A stretch of DNA of 10,000 bases from Halisarca cf. caerulea (taxonomy: Eukaryota > Porifera > Demospongiae > Chondrillida > Halisarcidae): positions 450,701-460,700 of the forward strand of contig CAUJGJ010000069.1 in assembly GCA_963170055.1 (NCBI GenBank), written 5' to 3'. Both the position numbers and the translations under genes were made by a program. Below, one piece after another: positions 7,109 through 10,000 of the stretch (position 1 is its first letter; the number at the start of each line of letters is the position of its first letter). Below the pieces are notes generated by a model. It saw only the letters and a list, made by a program, of their open reading frames with translations. It was not told where the DNA came from and did not search any database.

Positions 7109-7115
7109 CTGCACA

Positions 7116-7410
7116 TCCCTCAGCTACACAGCTGTGAGTGTACTGAGGGAGTTTAGAGCACAGCTGAAGTGTATGGAATATATACACATGTACGTACCTC
7201 CAGTTACATGCATACTGTAGCCGAGAATGTACTGTATGGTGGGAGAGCTTACAGTACAGTTGAAGTGACTAGGGTACCCCCAGCTACTTAGCTCAGAGTG
7301 TATGGGGGAGCATGGCTGATGTATATGGGTACTAGCTTCTACCCTAGCTATGTAGCTGAGAGTGTATGGGGGGAGCTTCGAGCACAGTTGAAGTGTCGGG
7401 ACCTATACCC
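7116..7410. repeat. Degenerate tandem repeat, about 70-80 bp, 4 copies
   Basis: Units begin near 7117, 7196, 7275 and 7341 with CC(C/T)CAGCTAC or CCCTAGCTA, followed by (G)AGAGTGTA, (T)GGGGGGAGCTT, GAGCACAG(T/C)TGAAGTG and GGTAC. Unit 3 is shortened. The copies have diverged strongly. In unit 1, CCCTCAG (7117-7123) and CTGAGGG (7143-7149) form a hairpin. Confidence 0.75.
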
Positions 7411-7442
7411 ACATACAAATACGCGCACACATGCTAATACGT

Positions 7443-7443
<1 letters not shown>

Positions 7444-7502
<59 letters not shown>
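7444..7502. repeat. (CA)n microsatellite
   Basis: A pure run of about 29 CA units on the plus strand, opposite in orientation to all dinucleotide tracts to its left. The preceding 7410-7443 is a degraded CACA/CGCG stretch. Confidence 0.97.
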
Positions 7503-7506
<4 letters not shown>

Positions 7507-7726
7507 TCCACATTTGTGATGTCCGGGGGTACTTTTAATTGCTCTGCGGAAAGTTTATCTGTGTCTCGATTTCTTGTGAATGACTGTTCATTCATATTGT
7601 ATTCTTCTGTGGTTTGTCATGACAATCTACTGTGTTTGGATGTCATTTTTTCAGCACTGTGGCCTCGATTGTATCTGGTTTGTTAGAAGGTTGCAAGTTA
7701 CGAGTGTTGATATTCCATCCACTTAC
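7503..7726. other. Unique sequence, no recognised feature
   Basis: No gene or element ends identified. The plus strand carries TTTTTTCAGCAC near 7647, which looks like a splice acceptor, but nothing downstream supports an exon. On the minus strand a clean donor-like GTAAGT lies at 7726-7721. Confidence 0.4.
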
Positions 7727-8160
7727 TCCTCTGAAGTATTCCTGTAGGAGTGGTGAATGCGTGTGTCAATTCGATATTCAATCAAACACGCCTCAAGTGA
7801 AATTCAGTCGTCTATCTTTCTGCCGTATCTGTTGTAGTGAATGAGGTGTTGGAGGGGTGTTGAGTTGTCGGTGCTTGTGTTCCTGCATGCCCACAGCTAC
7901 AGACATCCACTTCTTGTCTCTGTCTCGTTGTGTTCGCACATTCGAATTTGGTGATCTTCCGCTTGATAACCAAGGATAATGTCAATGATATCACGGGATT
8001 GAGTGGTATTGAAATATGATCCCCTCTTTGGTTCACTGTATCTCTACACACACTCACAGTGTGGTGATATTAACCTGATTTTATGTCTGATCTCCACATT
8101 TTTCGACACTTGTGTTGTGTATGGCATGGCGGGTAATGGTCTATCCCTCCATCCATACAT
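7727..8160 (-). other. Minus-strand patch with coding-like but interrupted frame
   Basis: One minus-strand frame, read from an ATG at 8160, gives polar peptide segments: MYGWRDRPLPAMPYTT, VSKNVEIRHKIRLISPH, then stop TAG at 8046-8044; SEPKRGSYFNTTQSRDII, LGYQAEDHQIRMCEHNET, then TAG at 7899-7897; QHLIHYNRYGRKIDD, then TGA at 7806-7804; LEACLIEYRIDTRIHHSYR, then GTAAGT at 7726-7721. GTGAGT at 8057-8052 could be a donor. A different minus frame is open without stops from 8057 to 7812. This could be several short exons, a decayed gene, or chance in sequence whose complement is A-rich. Four stops in about 146 codons is not far from random expectation, so I do not call a gene. Confidence 0.18.
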
Positions 8161-8625
8161 TCATAGGCACATACTGTGCATACATACACACACGTACATA
8201 CTTATGTACATACGTACATACATACACACAGGTACATACATACTGTACATGCATATGTACATACACACACACACATACACACATACACACACATACGTAC
8301 ACACACACATACATACATATATACATACATACATACTGTACATGCATACGCACATACACACGCACACACACATACGTACACATATACACACACATACGTA
8401 CACACACACATACATACGTACATACATACTGTACATGCATACATACATACACACGCACACACATACGTACACACATACACACACATAGGTACACACACAC
8501 ACATACATGCATACATACATACGTATGTACATAAAGACACATACTGTAATGTGTACGTACATACATTCATACCTAAACACACATGCATACATTCATACAT
8601 ATAAGTATATGCATACATACACAAT
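8152..8625. repeat. Complex CA/CATA/ACGT repeat field with 93-bp higher-order unit
   Basis: A long field of ACAC, CATACATA, GTAC and ACGT motifs. TACTGTACATGCAT recurs at 8241, 8334 and 8427, exactly 93 bp apart, and the CA and CATA segments between markers line up, giving three higher-order units. Partial markers (TACTGTGCAT at 8172, TACTGTAATG at 8542) lie off this period. The very long His-Thr-Tyr-Ile frames on plus and Cys-Val-Tyr-Met frames on minus are periodic artefacts. Confidence 0.92.
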
Positions 8626-9039
8626 ACGGTGTACACGCCTACCTCCTTGGAATACTAGATTGTATGTTTTTGTGTGTACATACATACGTACTGTATGCAC
8701 GTATGTACATTCTTAGTACTAATGATCATTCTGGGATACTGTACATGTGATGTTGATACCTGCTATACTATCATGCTATACTTTGTCTATGTATGTACGT
8801 ACTGTATGTATGTGTGTATGTGTACCACATGTATTGAGAAATTTTTGGCCCTCAAATATGTTCACATTTTTTGTGAGTGGGATCCCTTAGTGACTTTTTA
8901 GCATATATATGCAAATATTTGTGTCCTAGCCCTTTTCCAAAAATACAAGGGCATCCGTTGTACAATTTGAAATCACAAATAATATTCTAAATACCTTCCC
9001 TAATTGTTTTCTGTACTTTGTCATGGTTCATCTTCAAAC
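8626..9039. other. Unique sequence with short GTAC/ATGT runs
   Basis: Holds TACGTACTGTATG-type strings near 8685 and 8797 and an AT-rich part (8880-9000). No paired element ends, RNA gene or convincing frame is seen. Confidence 0.4.
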
Positions 9040-9117
9040 CCTGAAATGAGGACATTTCAATGATCAGGACAGTCCTTTCTGGCCCCGAGGTGTCTGGAAT
9101 AGAGGGGCTACACTTTA
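9040..9117 (-). mobile_element. Relic of a pogo/Tigger-like MITE end
   Basis: On the minus strand, from about 9115, AGTGTAGCCCCTCTATTC, CAGACACCTCGGGGCCAG, AAAGGAC corresponds to the end series seen at 5449 (CCTCTCTTATCCGG, CCACCTTGGGACCA). The tip is eroded. The partner end to the left is not identifiable. Just inside is a hairpin, TGAAATG (9042-9048), AGGA, CATTTCA (9053-9059). The minus frame 8987-9196 covers this relic and is not considered a gene. Confidence 0.5.
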
Positions 9118-9385
9118 GTGTATGATGCATAGAGATGATTTGAGCCAATCTTCTTGTGACTTCACTTGGTCTTGTACAAACTTTATGACTTTTCATGTTC
9201 CTGAGCTCATCCTCCCTGGTCTTGTAACTGCACGTGACTCAGCATTTCATGTACCTCTAGCAAGACTCCTGTCTTTCTAGGACCACATACCTAATCCTTG
9301 TGCTTTGCAACGTGTACTGTTTGATCTTGTATTAAGTATTGGAGTACAGGAGTTTGACTTGACCTCATTAGTGTTGTTAATGTTT
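9118..9385. other. Unique sequence, no recognised feature
   Basis: Two loosely similar GGTCTTGTA...TTTCATGT(T/A)CCT segments (from about 9169 and 9219) hint at an old short duplication. Nothing else seen. Confidence 0.35.
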
Positions 9386-9627
9386 GGTGGACCCTCTTAC
9401 AACAAACTCCCCTAATACCGGAAACCTCTCTATAGCAGACTGCTTGTATTGGTCCAGGTAGATTGCTATGCATATACAAATATCTCTGAGTAGTGAAATC
9501 CTCTGAGTGGTGGAGGCCTTTGAGTAGTGGAAACCTCTGAGTAGTGAAATTCTCTGAGTAGTGGAAACCTCTGTATAATGAACTGCTTTTCAGTTCCCAA
9601 AGTGTCCACTATAGAGAGGTTCCACTG
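9386..9627 (-). mobile_element. MITE of the CAGTGG family, minus orientation, with internal expansion
   Basis: On the minus strand it begins CAGTGGAACCTCTCTATAG at 9627, preceded by TA (9628-9629 on plus), then GGACACTTTGGGAACTGAAA, GCAGTTCATTATACAGAGG as in the copy at 6373. The family block GCATAGCAATCTACCTGGA (about 9471-9453) and AGGGGAGTTTGTTGTAAG follow. The far end near 9386 (GGGTCCAC) is eroded. Between the subterminal part and the family block this copy carries an extra 17-bp tandem repeat not present in 6373 or 4966. No coding capacity. Confidence 0.82.
9484..9568. repeat. 17-bp tandem repeat inside the MITE, 5 copies
   Basis: Five exact-length units: CTCTGAGTAGTGAAATC (9484), CTCTGAGTGGTGGAGGC (9501), CTTTGAGTAGTGGAAAC (9518), CTCTGAGTAGTGAAATT (9535), CTCTGAGTAGTGGAAAC (9552). 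The next 17 bp (CTCTGTATAATGAACTG) is the related single-copy element sequence, which shows where the expansion began. Confidence 0.92.
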
Positions 9628-10000
9628 TATTCCAGTGTCCACTATAGAGAGGTTCCACTGTATTCCAGTGTCCACTATAGAGAGGTTCCACTGTATTCCA
9701 GTGTCCACTATAGAGAGGTTCCACTGTATTCCAGTGTCCACTATAGAGAGGTTCCACTGTATTCCAGTGTCCACTATAGAGAGGTTCCACTGTATTCCAG
9801 TGTCCACTATAGAGAGGTTCCACTGTATTCCAGTGTCCACTATAGAGAGGTTCCACTGTATTCCAGTGTCCACTATAGAGAGGTTCCACTGTATTCCAGT
9901 GTCCACTATAGAGAGGTTCCACTGTATTCCAGTGTCCACTATAGAGAGGTTCCACTGTATTCCAGTGTCCACTATAGAGAGGTTCCACTGTATTCCAGTG
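9602..10000. repeat. 33-bp satellite built from the transposon terminus, 12+ perfect copies
   Basis: Twelve complete 33-bp units start at 9602, 9635 and so on every 33 bp to 9965, and a thirteenth starts at 9998 and is cut by the window edge. I see no difference between units. Each contains GTGTCCACTATAGAGAGG, TTCCACTG, TA and TTCCA: the end of the adjacent MITE, its TA target and a short linker. The first unit is the real element end, preceded by TTCCCAAAGTG; the linker TTCCAGTG equals this with three bases lost. On the minus strand, two frames stay open for the whole array because 33 is a multiple of three, giving 11-residue periodic peptides (NTVEPLYSGHW, IQWNLSIVDTG). I do not regard these as a gene. 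Confidence 0.97.

Noticed and set aside
7632..7844. Plus-strand frame with CRSGECVC, reminiscent of an EGF-type motif
   Set aside because: Too few ordered cysteines for the domain, and it overlaps the minus-strand candidate; the match is superficial.
8003..8716. Frames of 140 or more residues on both strands rich in His, Thr, Tyr, Ile or Cys, Val, Tyr, Met
   Set aside because: Direct products of CACA, CATA and ACGT repeats with a 93-bp period; many overlapping frames are open together.
8987..9196. Minus-strand 69-residue open frame with protein-like composition
   Set aside because: Half of it is the relic MITE end (CCTCTATTC, CACCTCGGGGCC). The same composition is seen in other non-coding minus frames.
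9602..10000. CRISPR array (33-bp regular repeats)
   Set aside because: Units are directly adjacent with no spacers, they derive from the neighbouring transposon end, and the context is eukaryotic.

Overview
The window looks like non-coding DNA from an animal, probably an invertebrate. I see no operon-like gene packing, no ribosome binding sites, no rRNA or tRNA, and no convincing protein gene. It does hold very long (GT)n tracts, several minisatellites and a set of short TA-flanked inverted-repeat transposons. Their ends (CAGTGGAACCTCTCT...) resemble those of pogo/Tigger-type elements of the Tc1/mariner superfamily. I cannot name the species; a sponge, cnidarian or mollusc would all fit.

Layout. 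1-670: a short GT tract, a 40-bp minisatellite (290-536) and an AT tract. 670-2330: mostly unique sequence, broken by a GT tract (1196-1367) and a roughly 65-70-bp tandem repeat (1802-1965). 2332-2531: a compound GT/CA tract between two G-rich runs. 2810-3219: a 48-bp minisatellite in which each unit encodes two back-to-back 8-bp-arm hairpins. 3220-3489: two MITEs end to end. 3598-3785: a 101-bp duplication. 4186-4823: a duplicated locus holding GT tracts of 445 and 79 bp. 4923-6801: the main MITE cluster (five elements) with small duplications and another GT tract. 6901-8160: the only stretch with weak hints of exons, on the minus strand, around a degenerate tandem repeat and a CA tract. 8152-8625: a CA/CATA/ACGT field with a 93-bp higher-order period. 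9040-9117: a MITE relic. 9386-10000: a MITE in minus orientation whose tip has become a perfect 33-bp tandem array running off the window edge.

The parts are connected. At least four elements (3220, 4966, 6373, 9386) belong to one MITE family, and related TIRs occur at 5449, 5639, 6626 and about 9080. Elements of this type sit at the edges of tandem arrays (3220, 4966, 9627), and two arrays (4923-4966 and 9602-10000) are built from the element tip itself. The most interesting theme is therefore conversion of transposon termini into satellite DNA. Nearly all long open frames (Cys-Val, His-Thr, Tyr-Ile-His or 11- and 16-residue periodic peptides) are products of repeat periodicity and are not annotated as genes.
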